Origin: Burkholderia sp. Bp9143
GTDB taxonomy: Bacteria; Pseudomonadota; Gammaproteobacteria; Burkholderiales; Burkholderiaceae
Direction of reading: 5' to 3'
Assembly: GCF_003853645.1 (NCBI RefSeq)
Contig: NZ_QTPO01000007.1
Coordinates: forward strand, 124,001-188,000
DNA: 64,000 nt
Of this stretch, positions 1 to 9,317 are shown piece after piece. The notes beneath the pieces were generated by a model, which saw only the letters and a program-made list of their open reading frames with translations, did not search any database and had not been told where the DNA came from. Positions within the stretch are counted from its first letter, which is position 1. Every line of letters begins with the position of its first letter. The position numbers were made by a program, and so were the translations under genes.

Positions 1-607
1 CATCTCGATCGAGGGCGTCGGCGGCCACGCGGCGCGGCCGCACCTGACGGTCGACCCGGTGGTCGTCGCGGCGAGCATCGTGATGGCGCTGCAGACGATC
101 GTCGCGCGCAACGTCGATCCGTCGCAGCCGGCGGTCGTCACGGTGGGCTCGATGCACGCCGGCACCGCGAACAACGTGATCCCGAACGGCGCGCGCCTCG
201 AACTCAGCGTGCGGTCGTTCAGCCCCGACGTGCGCGCGCTGCTCAAGCGCCGCATCGTCGAGCTCGCCGAGTCGCAGGCCGCGAGCTATGGTGCGACCGC
301 GCACGTCGAGTACATCGAAGGCTATCCGGTCGTCGTCAATACGGATGCCGAAACGGATTTCGCCGCGCAGGTCGCGCGCGAGCTGGTCGGCGACGCGCAC
401 GTCGTCGAGCAGGCCGACCTGCTGATGGGCAGCGAGGATTTCGCGTTCATGCTGCAGCAGCGGCCCGGCTCGTTCGTGCGGCTCGGCAACGGCGAAGGCG
501 AGGACGGCTGCATGGTGCACAACCCGAAGTACGACTTCAACGATCGCAACCTGCCGATCGGCGCGGCGTTCTGGACGCGTCTCGTGGAGCGCTACCTCGG
601 GCAATAA
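1..607 (+). CDS. M20 family amidohydrolase (hippurate hydrolase-like), 5' end outside window
   Basis: This is the C-terminal part of a dinuclear metal amidohydrolase that removes acyl groups from N-acyl amino acids or related amides. The reading frame is open from base 2, so the gene begins upstream of the window. Visible family features are the GGHAARPH stretch at the start of the dimerisation domain, the return to the catalytic domain with GSEDFAFM (the usual metal-ligand Glu-Asp region) and the terminal MVHNPKYDFND segment typical of hippurate hydrolases. It lies 57 bases upstream of a metabolite:proton symporter, so uptake and hydrolysis of one amide substrate is a reasonable inference. 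The substrate itself cannot be read from the sequence. Confidence 0.9.
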   Translation, partial: ISIEGVGGHAARPHLTVDPVVVAASIVMALQTIVARNVDPSQPAVVTVGSMHAGTANNVIPNGARLELSVRSFSPDVRALLKRRIVELAESQAASYGATAHVEYIEGYPVVVNTDAETDFAAQVARELVGDAHVVEQADLLMGSEDFAFMLQQRPGSFVRLGNGEGEDGCMVHNPKYDFNDRNLPIGAAFWTRLVERYLGQ

Positions 608-664
608 CCCCCCGCAGCGGCGCGCGGCCGGCGCTTCCGGCCGTATTGAGAGGAGATACGAACG

Positions 665-1996
665 ATGCAGAAAGACCATCTCGCGCTGCACCCCGCGTCG
701 ACGGAGGTCGCCGAAACCGATACGCGCGGCGTGCCGGCCGTCACCAAGCGCGGCGCGATCGCGGCGGCCGTGATCGGCAACTGGCTGGAGTTCTTCGACT
801 TCACCGTGTACGGCTTCTTCGCGGTGCTGATCGGCAAGCTGTTCTTCCCGTCGAGCGACCCGACCACGTCGCTGCTGCTGTCGGTGGCGACGTTCGCCGC
901 CGGCTTCTTCACGCGGCCGCTCGGCAGCGTCGTGCTCGGCGTCTACGCGGACCGCAAGGGCCGCAAGGCCGCGCTGAACCTGACGATCATGCTGATGGCG
1001 CTCGGCACCGGCCTGATCGCGATCGCGCCGACCTACGCGCAGGCCGGCGTGGCCGCGCCGATCCTGGTCGTCTGCGCGCGGCTGATGCAGGGGTTCTCGC
1101 AGGGCGGCGAGTTCGGCGCGGCGACGTCCACGCTGATCGAGCAGGGCGGCACGTCGCACCGTGCGTTCCGCGCGAGCTGGCAGCTCGCGACGCAGGGCGG
1201 CGCGGCGCTGATGGGCTCGGGCTTCGCGGCGCTGCTGTCGAACACGCTGACGAAGGACGCGCTCGAGGGCTGGGGCTGGCGCCTGCCGTTCCTCGTGGGC
1301 GTGCTGATCGCGCCGGTCGGCATGTTCCTGCGCCGCCGGCTCGCGGACGATGCGCCCGGCGACAGCCATCACGGCATCGAACGCGGCGTGCTGCGCGAGC
1401 TGTTCTCGCGGCACACGCGCACGGTGCTGCTGTTGATGCTGACGGTGATGGGCGGCACGGTGTCGACCTATATCCTGACCTTCTACATGCCGACCTATGC
1501 GATCCATACGCTTGGCCTGCCGATGAAGCTGTCGATGTTCGTCGGTGTCGCGTCGGGCTGCGTGATGCTGGTGACGTGTCCGCTGTTCGGCTGGCTGTCG
1601 GACCGACTCGGCAGCCGGCGCATGCCGATCTTCGTCGGGCGCGGCGTGCTCGTGCTGCTGCTGTTCCCGGCGTTCTGGCTGATGAACCATCATCCGACGC
1701 TGTCGGTGATCCTGCCGCTGACCGCGCTGATGCTGCTGTTCTATTCGCTTGGATCGGCATCGGAAATGGCGCTGATGTGCGAATCGCTGCCGCGCCATGT
1801 GCGTGCGACCGGCATCTCGATCGCCTATGCGCTCGCGGTGACGATTTTCGGCGGCACCGCGCAGCTGATCGCGACCTGGCTCGTGAAGACGACCGGCAGC
1901 AAGCTCGCGCCGGCCGGCTACGTGGCCGCGTGCGTCGTGCTGTCGCTGATCGCGGTCGCGATGCTGCGCGAGACGGCGCGCGAGTCGATGGACTGA
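665..1996 (+). CDS. MFS transporter, metabolite:H+ symporter (MHS) family
   Basis: This 443-residue inner-membrane protein belongs to the major facilitator superfamily. The N-terminal AVIGNWLEFFDFTVYG segment and the DRKGRK loop between helices 2 and 3 are typical of the metabolite:H+ symporter subfamily (citrate, ketoglutarate and osmolyte carriers). Twelve hydrophobic segments are apparent. An AGGAGATA ribosome-binding site sits just before the start. It follows the M20 amidohydrolase closely and probably shares its transcript, which suggests that it imports the amidohydrolase substrate or exports a product. The substrate is unknown. Confidence 0.9.
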   Translation: MQKDHLALHPASTEVAETDTRGVPAVTKRGAIAAAVIGNWLEFFDFTVYGFFAVLIGKLFFPSSDPTTSLLLSVATFAAGFFTRPLGSVVLGVYADRKGRKAALNLTIMLMALGTGLIAIAPTYAQAGVAAPILVVCARLMQGFSQGGEFGAATSTLIEQGGTSHRAFRASWQLATQGGAALMGSGFAALLSNTLTKDALEGWGWRLPFLVGVLIAPVGMFLRRRLADDAPGDSHHGIERGVLRELFSRHTRTVLLLMLTVMGGTVSTYILTFYMPTYAIHTLGLPMKLSMFVGVASGCVMLVTCPLFGWLSDRLGSRRMPIFVGRGVLVLLLFPAFWLMNHHPTLSVILPLTALMLLFYSLGSASEMALMCESLPRHVRATGISIAYALAVTIFGGTAQLIATWLVKTTGSKLAPAGYVAACVVLSLIAVAMLRETARESMD

Positions 1997-2031
1997 CGTG
2001 CCGCGCCGCGGCGCGGTGATCCGTGCCTGGA

Positions 2032-2952
2032 TTACCGCCCGCGCACGGTCCTCAGATACGACGCGAGCATCGTCGCCAGTTCCTGCGCGGCCGGCGTCAA
2101 CGGCACGGCCGCGCGCTGCAGCAGGCAGACGTCCTGCGATTCCGCCTGCTCGCGCACCGGCACCTTCGCGAGCGCGCCCGCGAACGGCCCGTGCCGCGTC
2201 ACGGCTTCGGATTCGAGCGCGAGACAATCGGTCTGCGTGACGAGCTGCAGCGTCTCGAACATCCCTTCGACGGTCGCGATGATCTTCGGCGCCGGCTGGC
2301 CGTGCGCGTCGAAATACGCGAGCAGCCGGTTGACGACCGGATCGGCGCTCAGGTTCGGCGAGCGCGTCGACACCCACGCGTAGTCGGCCAGCTCGGCAAG
2401 CGATTGCGCATGCTGCCGCGGATGGCCGCCGCGGCACACGACCACCGGCGCCGACGCATGCAGCGGCGTGACCGCGAGATCGGTCGTGTCGGTCTGCTTC
2501 GCGACGAGCGCGATCGCGAAATCCACCGCGTTTTCGCGCAGCCAGCCGATCATCATCCGCGACGTGCCGGTGCGCAGGTGCACGTCGACCTTCGGGAAGC
2601 GTGCGCGGAACGCGGTCAGCACCGGTGCGAACGCATCGATCAGCGGTTCGGTCACGAGGCCCAGCGTGACAGTGCCTTCGTACGCGCCGCTCAGCTGGCG
2701 GATCTCGTGCTCGACCTGCTCGCATTCGCCGAGGATCGCCCCCGAGCGTGCGAGCAGCCGCTGGCCGACGGCCGTCGGCACGATCCCGCGATTGGTGCGC
2801 GTGAACAGCGTCGCGCCGAGCGTCGCCTCGAGGCTCTGCAACTGCTGGGTCACGCCGCTCTGTGCGAGATCGAGCGCGCGTGCGGCGGCGCGCAGGCTAC
2901 CGTGTTCGACGACGGCCTGGAAGATGCGAAGCTGGGACAGCGTGAACGCCAT
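2032..2952 (-). CDS. LysR family transcriptional regulator
   Basis: This 306-residue LysR-type regulator has the winged helix at residues 1-60 (FTLSQLRIFQAVVEHGSLRAAA) followed by a periplasmic-binding-like effector domain. I chose the ATG at 2952 because it places the family N-terminus directly at the start; the frame is open further upstream but that stretch does not resemble the family. It converges with the symporter gene upstream and diverges from the amino-acid-binding protein at 3089. The 136-base gap contains an ATCATGAT palindrome (2986-2993) that may be part of its binding region. The regulated gene is most likely the divergent binding-protein and desuccinylase pair. The effector is unknown. 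Confidence 0.88.
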   Translation of the reverse strand: MAFTLSQLRIFQAVVEHGSLRAAARALDLAQSGVTQQLQSLEATLGATLFTRTNRGIVPTAVGQRLLARSGAILGECEQVEHEIRQLSGAYEGTVTLGLVTEPLIDAFAPVLTAFRARFPKVDVHLRTGTSRMMIGWLRENAVDFAIALVAKQTDTTDLAVTPLHASAPVVVCRGGHPRQHAQSLAELADYAWVSTRSPNLSADPVVNRLLAYFDAHGQPAPKIIATVEGMFETLQLVTQTDCLALESEAVTRHGPFAGALAKVPVREQAESQDVCLLQRAAVPLTPAAQELATMLASYLRTVRGR

Positions 2953-3088
2953 GGTCGAGCGCGAGGCCGGTGATCGGAAATACTGATCATGATAAGACAG
3001 CGGGCAATTCCGGCGGCGACGCGCGCGCACTACGATCGCAGGCAGTCCGGCCCATGCCGTTTGTCCCTCTTCCCGCCTTTCGTCGACC

Positions 3089-3871
3089 ATGAAACGCTTC
3101 CGCCGCTTCTTCGTTACGCTGGTTTCCCTGTGCATCGGCTTCGCGGCGACGTCCGCGCACGCGCTCGACGCGCACGTGGTGCGCCTCGGCATCGATCCAA
3201 CCTATCCGCCGATGGACGCGAAGGCGCCCGACGGCAGCCTGAAGGGCTTCGACGTCGACCTCGGCAACGAGATCTGCCGCCGTGCGCAACTGCGCTGCCA
3301 GTGGGTCGAGCTCGAATTCTCCGGGATGATTCCGGCGCTGCAGGCGCGCAAGATCGACGCGATCCTGTCGTCGATGGCGATCACCGAGAAGCGCGAGAAG
3401 CAGATCCTGTTCTCGTTGAAGCTGTTCCGCTTCAAGTCGCGGCTCGTCGCACGGCCCGAGCGCGGGCTTGGCAGCACGACCGCGTCGCTGGCCGGCAAGC
3501 GCGTCGGCGTGCAGTCGGGCACGCAGTTCGAATCGTGGGCGCTCGCGCACTGGGCGCCGGCCGGCGTCGGCGTGGTGCCGTACAAGAGCCAGGACGACGT
3601 GTTCGCCGATCTCGTCAACGGCCGGCTCGACGCCGCGCTGCTCGGCACGGTGGAAGCCGACTACGGCTTCCTGCGCCAGCCGAAGGGCAAGGGCTTCGCG
3701 TTCGTCGGCGCGCCGCTCGACCTGGGCGATCGCGGCGTCGGCATCGGGATGCGCCAGTCGGACACGGCGCTCAAGGCGTCGATCGACGGCGCGATCGCGT
3801 CGATGCTGAAGGACGGCACGTACGACCGCATCGCGAAGCAGTACTTCGATTTCAACCCGTACGGCGACTGA
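3089..3871 (+). CDS. Periplasmic amino-acid-binding protein of an ABC transporter (SBP_bac_3)
   Basis: This 260-residue solute-binding protein resembles lysine/arginine/ornithine or histidine binding proteins. A Sec signal peptide covers about residues 1-25 and ends at SAHA. The mature protein begins with VVRLGIDPTYPPMD, followed by the family hinge motif GFDVDLGNEIC and ILSSMAITEKREK. No ABC permease or ATPase is adjacent, so it must use components encoded elsewhere or serve another receptor. A desuccinylase-like enzyme follows 45 bases downstream, so the ligand may be an amino acid or acylated amino acid. Confidence 0.88.
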   Translation: MKRFRRFFVTLVSLCIGFAATSAHALDAHVVRLGIDPTYPPMDAKAPDGSLKGFDVDLGNEICRRAQLRCQWVELEFSGMIPALQARKIDAILSSMAITEKREKQILFSLKLFRFKSRLVARPERGLGSTTASLAGKRVGVQSGTQFESWALAHWAPAGVGVVPYKSQDDVFADLVNGRLDAALLGTVEADYGFLRQPKGKGFAFVGAPLDLGDRGVGIGMRQSDTALKASIDGAIASMLKDGTYDRIAKQYFDFNPYGD

Positions 3872-3916
3872 GCCGCGCGCCCCGTTCTTCCCCGCATTTT
3901 TCATTCGAGACCATCG

Positions 3917-5032
3917 ATGCAGATTCGCACCACGCCGCTCCTGTCGCCGTCGATCGGCACGCAGCGCACGCTGACGAGCTTCCATTTCGGGCCGCCCGAC
4001 GCCGGCCGCAAGATCTACCTGCAGGCCGCGCTGCACGCGGACGAGACGCCCGCGATGCTCGCCGCCGTCGCGCTCAAGCAGCGGCTCGCGCAACTCGACG
4101 CGGACGGCCGGCTCGCAGCCGAGGTCGTGCTGGTGCCGGTCGCGAACCCGGTCGGGCTCAATCACCATCTGCTCGGGCAATTCATCGGGCGGTTCGATCT
4201 CGCGAGCGGACGCAATTTCAATCGCGGTTTCCTGCCGCTCGCGGATATCGCCGCGCGGGCGCGCGACCGGCTCGGCGCGGATCCCGAACGCAATCGCGCG
4301 ATCGTGCGCGAATGCGTCGGCGCGGCGCTCGACGAGATCGCGCCGCGCACCGAGTTCGACGCGTTGCAGCTTGCCTTGCTGAAGCTGTCGCATGACGCCG
4401 ACGTCGTGATCGACCTGCATTGCTCGCTCGAAGCCGTGATGCATCTGTACACGAGCGAGACCGCGTGGCCGCAGGTCGAGCCGCTCGCGCGCTATCTCGG
4501 CGCCGAGGTGTCGCTGCTCGCCGAGGATTCGGGCGGCCACGCGTTCGACGATGCGCATCACCTGCTGTGGACGCAGTTGCGGCAGTATCTGCCGGAACGC
4601 ACGCCGATGGCGGCGGGCACGGTGGCCGTGACCGTCGAATGCCGCGGCCAGCGCGACGTGACGCACGAATACGCGGCGCGAGACGCCGATGCGCTCGTCG
4701 ACTATCTGGTGTGGTGCGGCGCGGTGCGTGGCGAGCGCGCGCCGCTACCGCCGCTCGCCGCGCCGGCCACGCCGCTTGCGGGCAGCGAGCAGTTCCATGC
4801 GCCGGTGAGCGGGATTCTCGTGCACCGCGCGGCGATCGGCGCGACGATTCGCGCCGGCGATCCGCTGTTCGACATCGTCGATCCGCTGACCGACGCGATC
4901 ACGACGGTGTCGAGCGGCACCGACGGCGTGTTCTACATGCGCCGCGCGATCCGCTTCGTGACGGCTGGCGCGCCGCTCGGCCGCGTGACGGGGACGGTTC
5001 CGGTGCGCAAGGGCATGCTGCTCGGCGCGTGA
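3917..5032 (+). CDS. Succinylglutamate desuccinylase/aspartoacylase family zinc hydrolase
   Basis: This 371-residue M14-like zinc carboxypeptidase fold protein removes acyl groups from acylated amino acids or related amides. The zinc ligands are visible as His40 and Glu43 (LHADETP) and His168 (VIDLHCS), and the FNR motif at 101-103 matches substrate-binding residues of the family. The C-terminal 90 residues form a beta-rich domain. It differs from classical AstE in length and lacks the other arginine succinyltransferase pathway genes nearby, so the precise substrate is uncertain. It is probably co-transcribed with the binding protein upstream. Confidence 0.8.
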   Translation: MQIRTTPLLSPSIGTQRTLTSFHFGPPDAGRKIYLQAALHADETPAMLAAVALKQRLAQLDADGRLAAEVVLVPVANPVGLNHHLLGQFIGRFDLASGRNFNRGFLPLADIAARARDRLGADPERNRAIVRECVGAALDEIAPRTEFDALQLALLKLSHDADVVIDLHCSLEAVMHLYTSETAWPQVEPLARYLGAEVSLLAEDSGGHAFDDAHHLLWTQLRQYLPERTPMAAGTVAVTVECRGQRDVTHEYAARDADALVDYLVWCGAVRGERAPLPPLAAPATPLAGSEQFHAPVSGILVHRAAIGATIRAGDPLFDIVDPLTDAITTVSSGTDGVFYMRRAIRFVTAGAPLGRVTGTVPVRKGMLLGA

Positions 5033-5082
5033 GCAGCGGGGACGGTGTCCGAGAGGCGCCGTGCAATTTCGTTCTCGTCAAA

Positions 5083-5111
5083 TTGACCGGGCTTTGCCGC
5101 GTCACTAAATT
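5083..5111 (+). promoter_or_regulatory. Sigma-70-type promoter of a likely small RNA gene
   Basis: A TTGACC -35 element (5083-5088) is separated by exactly 17 bases from a TAAATT -10 element (5106-5111). It lies 50 bases after the stop of the desuccinylase gene and far from the next gene, which is on the opposite strand, so it cannot serve a protein gene. Transcription would start near 5118. Confidence 0.6.
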
Positions 5112-5117
5112 AAGCGG

Positions 5118-5200
5118 TGCGGAGTTCGCTCCGCGTTCCGTGAGAAGGCGTTACAGCAGAGTCAGAGTTGAGCGGGCGGCCAGGTGCCGCCCGTCTTTTT
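5118..5200 (+). ncRNA. Candidate small RNA, about 82 nt, with its own promoter and Rho-independent terminator
   Basis: Starting about 7 bases after the -10 element, the transcript would open with a perfect stem, GCGGAG-TTCG-CTCCGC (5119-5134), closed by a stable UUCG tetraloop. About 40 unpaired bases follow. The 3' end is a strong intrinsic terminator: stem GGGCGGC/GCCGCCC (5174-5180 and 5186-5192) followed by GTCTTTTT. No open reading frame with a ribosome-binding site fits inside. Promoter, 5' stabilising hairpin, single-stranded centre and U-tailed terminator are the layout of a trans-acting, possibly Hfq-dependent, bacterial sRNA. The alternative is a processed 3' UTR of the upstream operon that shares this terminator. 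Confidence 0.55.
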
Positions 5201-5305
5201 ATGCGTGAATCGTCGTGTCGCCGACACGACAATCGAAGCTGACGCCGCGGCGCTCCGGTTTGGGGGAACGCGCAGCCGCCGGCTGCTGATCCGCCGGCCT
5301 GCCCC

Positions 5306-6094
5306 TCATCCGCGCCGTGCCACCAGTTCCGACACCGTCTGCGCGGCCTGCTGCAGCGGCCCGAGAAACTCCTTCACCATCTGCTTCGCGGTGTGCCGTT
5401 GCGCGTTGCCGCTGATGTTCATCGCGGCGATCACCTGCCCGCGCCGGTTGCGGATCGGCGCGGAGATCGACATCAAGCCCACTTCGAGTTCCTGGTCGAC
5501 CACGGCCCAGCCTTGCCGGCGCACCTGCGCGATCGTCGCCTTCAGCTCGCCGATGTCGGTGATCGTGCGCGGCGTGTGTGCGCGGATGCCGCTTTGCGCG
5601 AGCGTTTCGTCGAGCGCCGCGTCGTCGAGCGCGGACAGCAGCACGCGGCCCATCGATGTGCAGTACGCGGGCAGGCGGCTGCCGATCGACAGGTTGATCG
5701 TCATGATCTTGTGGGTCGGCACGCGCAGCACGTAGACGATCTCGGTGCGGTCGAGCACGGCGGCCGAGCAGCTTTCGTGGATCTGCGCGGACAACTGCTC
5801 CATCACCGGATCGGCGAGATTCCAGAACGGCATCGACGTGAGATACGCGAAGCCGAGCTCGAGGATCTTCGGCGTGAGCCGGAACAGCCGGCCGTCGGCC
5901 TCGACGTAGCCGAGCGTCTGCAGCGTCAGCAGGATCCGGCGTGCGCCGGCGCGCGTGAGCCCGGTGGCCGAGGCGACCTCGGTGAGCGTCTGCTCCGGGC
6001 GCTGGGCGTCGAACGCGCGGATCACGGCGAGGCCGCGCGCGAACGACTGCACATAGGAGTCGCCCGGTTTCGTCTGGATGTCTTCGGTTGTCAT
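5306..6094 (-). CDS. pcaR: IclR family regulator, PcaR/PobR type
   Basis: This 262-residue IclR-type regulator has an N-terminal winged helix (about residues 15-80, with TEVASATGLTRAGARRILLTL) and a C-terminal effector domain. The opening SYVQSFARGLAVIRAFD matches the beta-ketoadipate regulators PcaR, PcaU and PobR. The ATG at 6094 is chosen because the family N-terminus follows directly. It is divergent from the beta-ketoadipyl-CoA thiolase gene, and the shared intergenic region carries a PcaR-box-like sequence. It probably activates the thiolase and other pca genes in response to beta-ketoadipate. The symbol rests on this context. Confidence 0.8.
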   Translation of the reverse strand: MTTEDIQTKPGDSYVQSFARGLAVIRAFDAQRPEQTLTEVASATGLTRAGARRILLTLQTLGYVEADGRLFRLTPKILELGFAYLTSMPFWNLADPVMEQLSAQIHESCSAAVLDRTEIVYVLRVPTHKIMTINLSIGSRLPAYCTSMGRVLLSALDDAALDETLAQSGIRAHTPRTITDIGELKATIAQVRRQGWAVVDQELEVGLMSISAPIRNRRGQVIAAMNISGNAQRHTAKQMVKEFLGPLQQAAQTVSELVARRG

Positions 6095-6205
6095 GAACGG
6101 TCGGATTGTCGTGCAGCCGAGAAGATAGCGCATGGGGCCTGACACGCCAACCGCACCGCGGACCGGGCGCTTGACAGGTCGTCCCCGCACTCCCTATGAT
6201 GCGTT

Positions 6206-6245
6206 GAACGTTCGATACACGATCTTATGTTCGTATATAGAACAT
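6206..6245. promoter_or_regulatory. Likely PcaR operator region between pcaR and pcaF
   Basis: Three elements lie within 40 bases. GAACGTTC (6206-6213) is a perfect palindrome. GTTCGATACACGATC (6210-6224) resembles the 15-bp PcaR box that I recall from Pseudomonas putida (GTTCGATAATCGCAC). ATGTTC-N7-GAACAT (6227-6245) is a perfect inverted repeat. The region is 77-116 bases upstream of the thiolase start. Confidence 0.55.
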
Positions 6246-6321
6246 TTAAGCGCATCCCGGCGGGCAATGCAAGGGGCGCGTTTCAATCACTTCCCAGCCT
6301 TGCATGAGACCGGAGACACTG

Positions 6322-7524
<1,203 letters not shown>

Positions 7525-7534
7525 TCGCGTGATG

Positions 7535-7568
7535 CGGTGAAGCGCGCGGAATGCGCGCGGCTTCACCG
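7535..7568 (+). terminator. Hairpin after pcaF
   Basis: A 9-bp perfect stem, CGGTGAAGC/GCTTCACCG, encloses further GCGC pairing and begins 11 bases after the pcaF stop. It is followed by GTTCCCTTTCC rather than a long T-run, so termination strength is uncertain. Confidence 0.55.
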
Positions 7569-7582
7569 TGTTCCCTTTCCAA

Positions 7583-7626
7583 ACGATGTGGCCGGCACGA
7601 GAAGCTCTTCGTGCCGGCCACATCGT
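7583..7626. repeat. Perfect 18-bp inverted repeat, probable bidirectional terminator
   Basis: The arms ACGATGTGGCCGGCACGA (7583-7600) and its exact complement (7609-7626) surround an 8-base loop. The right arm touches the stop codon of the minus-strand DUF523 gene, so the hairpin would form immediately at the end of that transcript. On the minus strand it is followed by TTTGG. The length and perfection are greater than for an ordinary terminator. Confidence 0.6.
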
Positions 7627-8153
7627 CATTCAGCCTGCGAATATTGCGCGAGGCGCGCGGCGAGCGTGTCGATCTCGGTGTCCGCGAACACCTCGACGCC
7701 ATGCTGGCGCAGCAACGCCGCCGTCACACCGGCGCCGGCATGCCGCCGGCCCGTAAAACTCCCGTCGTAAATGAAGCTGCTTCCGCACGACGGACTCCCG
7801 TCCGCCAGGATCGCGAAGCGGCAGTCGTGCGCGCGTGCCAGCGCGAGCGCGGCCTGCGCGCCGTCGACGAACGGCGCCGTCACGTCGATTCCATGCACGT
7901 CGACGATGCGCGCGGCACCGGCCAGCACGCGTTGCCCCGATTCGCCGTCCGCGATTTCGGCGGGCGGACGCGGCACGCTCAATCCGCCTGCCAGCTCCGG
8001 ACATACGGGCACCAGGCGCCCTTCGCGTTGCCATCGTGCGAGCGTGTCATGCACGGCGGTCTTCGCCGAGCCGTTGTAACGGACGGGGTGACCGAGCACG
8101 CACATGCTGACGAGGATCTTCGGCATGGCCGGCGGCTGCGGTGCGTTCTGCAA
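7626..8153 (-). CDS. DUF523 family protein
   Basis: This 175-residue protein of the DUF523 (YbbK-like) family is of unknown function. The conserved cysteine-containing motifs are SMCVLGHPVRYNGS near the N-terminus, PVCPELAGGL in the middle and GSPSCG, which suggest a metal or iron-sulfur site. Two starts are possible. A TTG at 8153 has a good GGAG ribosome-binding site 7 bases upstream. An ATG at 8126 begins MPKILVSMC, as family members usually do, but has no visible ribosome-binding site. It stands alone between convergent pcaF and the GNAT gene. Confidence 0.85.
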   Translation of the reverse strand: MQNAPQPPAMPKILVSMCVLGHPVRYNGSAKTAVHDTLARWQREGRLVPVCPELAGGLSVPRPPAEIADGESGQRVLAGAARIVDVHGIDVTAPFVDGAQAALALARAHDCRFAILADGSPSCGSSFIYDGSFTGRRHAGAGVTAALLRQHGVEVFADTEIDTLAARLAQYSQAE

Positions 8154-8219
8154 TGTCGTTCTCCGTGCCGGCGATGTCGAGCGAGCGGAAATTGTACGCG
8201 CGGGTTGCGTTCGCGCGCG

Positions 8220-8804
8220 TCAGGCCGTCGGCGCTTCCAGATGAATGTCTTCCGGCTCGAGCGCGTACAACGCCGGGTCGGGCGACGCGCTGACGGCGAA
8301 GCCGACGCGCAGGTAGAAGTCGATCGTGCGGCGCGACGGCGTCGCGGACACGTAAAGCCGTTCGGCGCCCATCGCCCGAGCCTGCGCGCGGGCCGTGCGA
8401 TAGAGATGCTCGCCGAGCCCGCAACCGCGCCAGTCCCGGCTCACGTGCAGGAACTTCAGTTGCAGCATGTCGCGTCGCGGGCCGAGCGGATCGTTGTCCA
8501 CGATGACCGCCGCGACCAGCCGTGTGCCGTCGAACATGCCGAGACACCAGCCGCCGCGATCGTGGCAGTCGAGCAGGATCGGCGTGTAGTGTTCGGCTTC
8601 GCCGTCGGGCCAGCCGCGCACATCGTAGAAGTCGGGGACGAGCTGCAGCTCGCCGTCGCGCAGCGTGTAAAGATGATGGATGATCTCGCGCCGGTCGATG
8701 GTCCAGACGAGCGGCAGTTCGTCGCAGGTGAGCAGGCGTGCCGACAGTGCGTCGCGTTCGGTGGCGGCGCGGCGTGTCATGTGGTGGTCCGGTGTGTGGC
8801 GCAT
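8220..8804 (-). CDS. GNAT family N-acetyltransferase
   Basis: This protein of up to 194 residues has a GNAT fold that transfers an acetyl group from acetyl-CoA to an unknown amine. Motif A, which binds the CoA pyrophosphate, is visible as RDWRGCGLGEHLYRTA, followed by FYLRVGF near the C-terminus. An alternative ATG at 8780 (MTRRAATERD) would give 186 residues; neither start has a strong ribosome-binding site. It is transcribed towards DUF523, 66 bases away, and the two could share a transcript. Confidence 0.82.
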   Translation of the reverse strand: MRHTPDHHMTRRAATERDALSARLLTCDELPLVWTIDRREIIHHLYTLRDGELQLVPDFYDVRGWPDGEAEHYTPILLDCHDRGGWCLGMFDGTRLVAAVIVDNDPLGPRRDMLQLKFLHVSRDWRGCGLGEHLYRTARAQARAMGAERLYVSATPSRRTIDFYLRVGFAVSASPDPALYALEPEDIHLEAPTA

Positions 8805-9317
8805 TGTGTGTGGCTGGATGTGTGCGGCCGCGTGCTGGCTACGTCGCCGCGTATGTTGCGCGTTTGCGGAACGCGCATCGCGTCGCGATTACGGAAAAGG
8901 GCGGCCTGATCGTGTTTATCGCCGTCATGCGCGGCCAGTGCCGGATTTCGGGGCAGTCGATTCAATTGGCGGCGGGTCCTTTTCATCGAGTTCGAATGCC
9001 GGTTGAATGGAGTTGGCCAGGCTGAATCGTCTCGCCGCGTGAAACGACTGTCTTGACTGATGCGTCGCCTGACACAATCTCGTCAAGCATCGGGCCGTAT
9101 CCGCAAAGAGTCGGACATGATTATCGCGGGATTGCTTGATCGAAATCATGCCGATGACCGAAATCGATATTTTATGCGCTTCCGGATTAAGGTTTTTCCG
9201 GAGGTTGCCGACAGCAGGAACGAGACTGTCGTAAAGCGATAAACCGTTTTTCGGCTACTGAGCGTGATTTCCGCGCCGCGCGGATCCCACATCCGGATCC
9301 GCCTTTCGGAGCCCTGC
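8805..9317. other. 513-base intergenic region, no gene seen
   Basis: This is the gap between the divergent GNAT and first aer genes. Its right half (9120-9250) is more AT-rich than the surroundings and must hold the aer promoter. No open frame with a ribosome-binding site and no strong inverted repeat is evident. Confidence 0.5.

Noticed and set aside
646..2019. Alternative plus-strand frame across the symporter gene
   Set aside because: Extremely Arg/Ala-rich with no domain; the symporter frame is fully consistent with its family.
3917..5032. Calling this gene astE with the arginine succinyltransferase pathway
   Set aside because: Zinc ligands fit the family, but there are no other ast genes nearby and the length differs, so a specific symbol is not justified.
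9230..9260. FliA-type promoter before the first aer gene
   Set aside because: TAAA at 9234 is present, but the expected GCCGATAA after 15 bases is not; the match is too weak to claim flagellar control.
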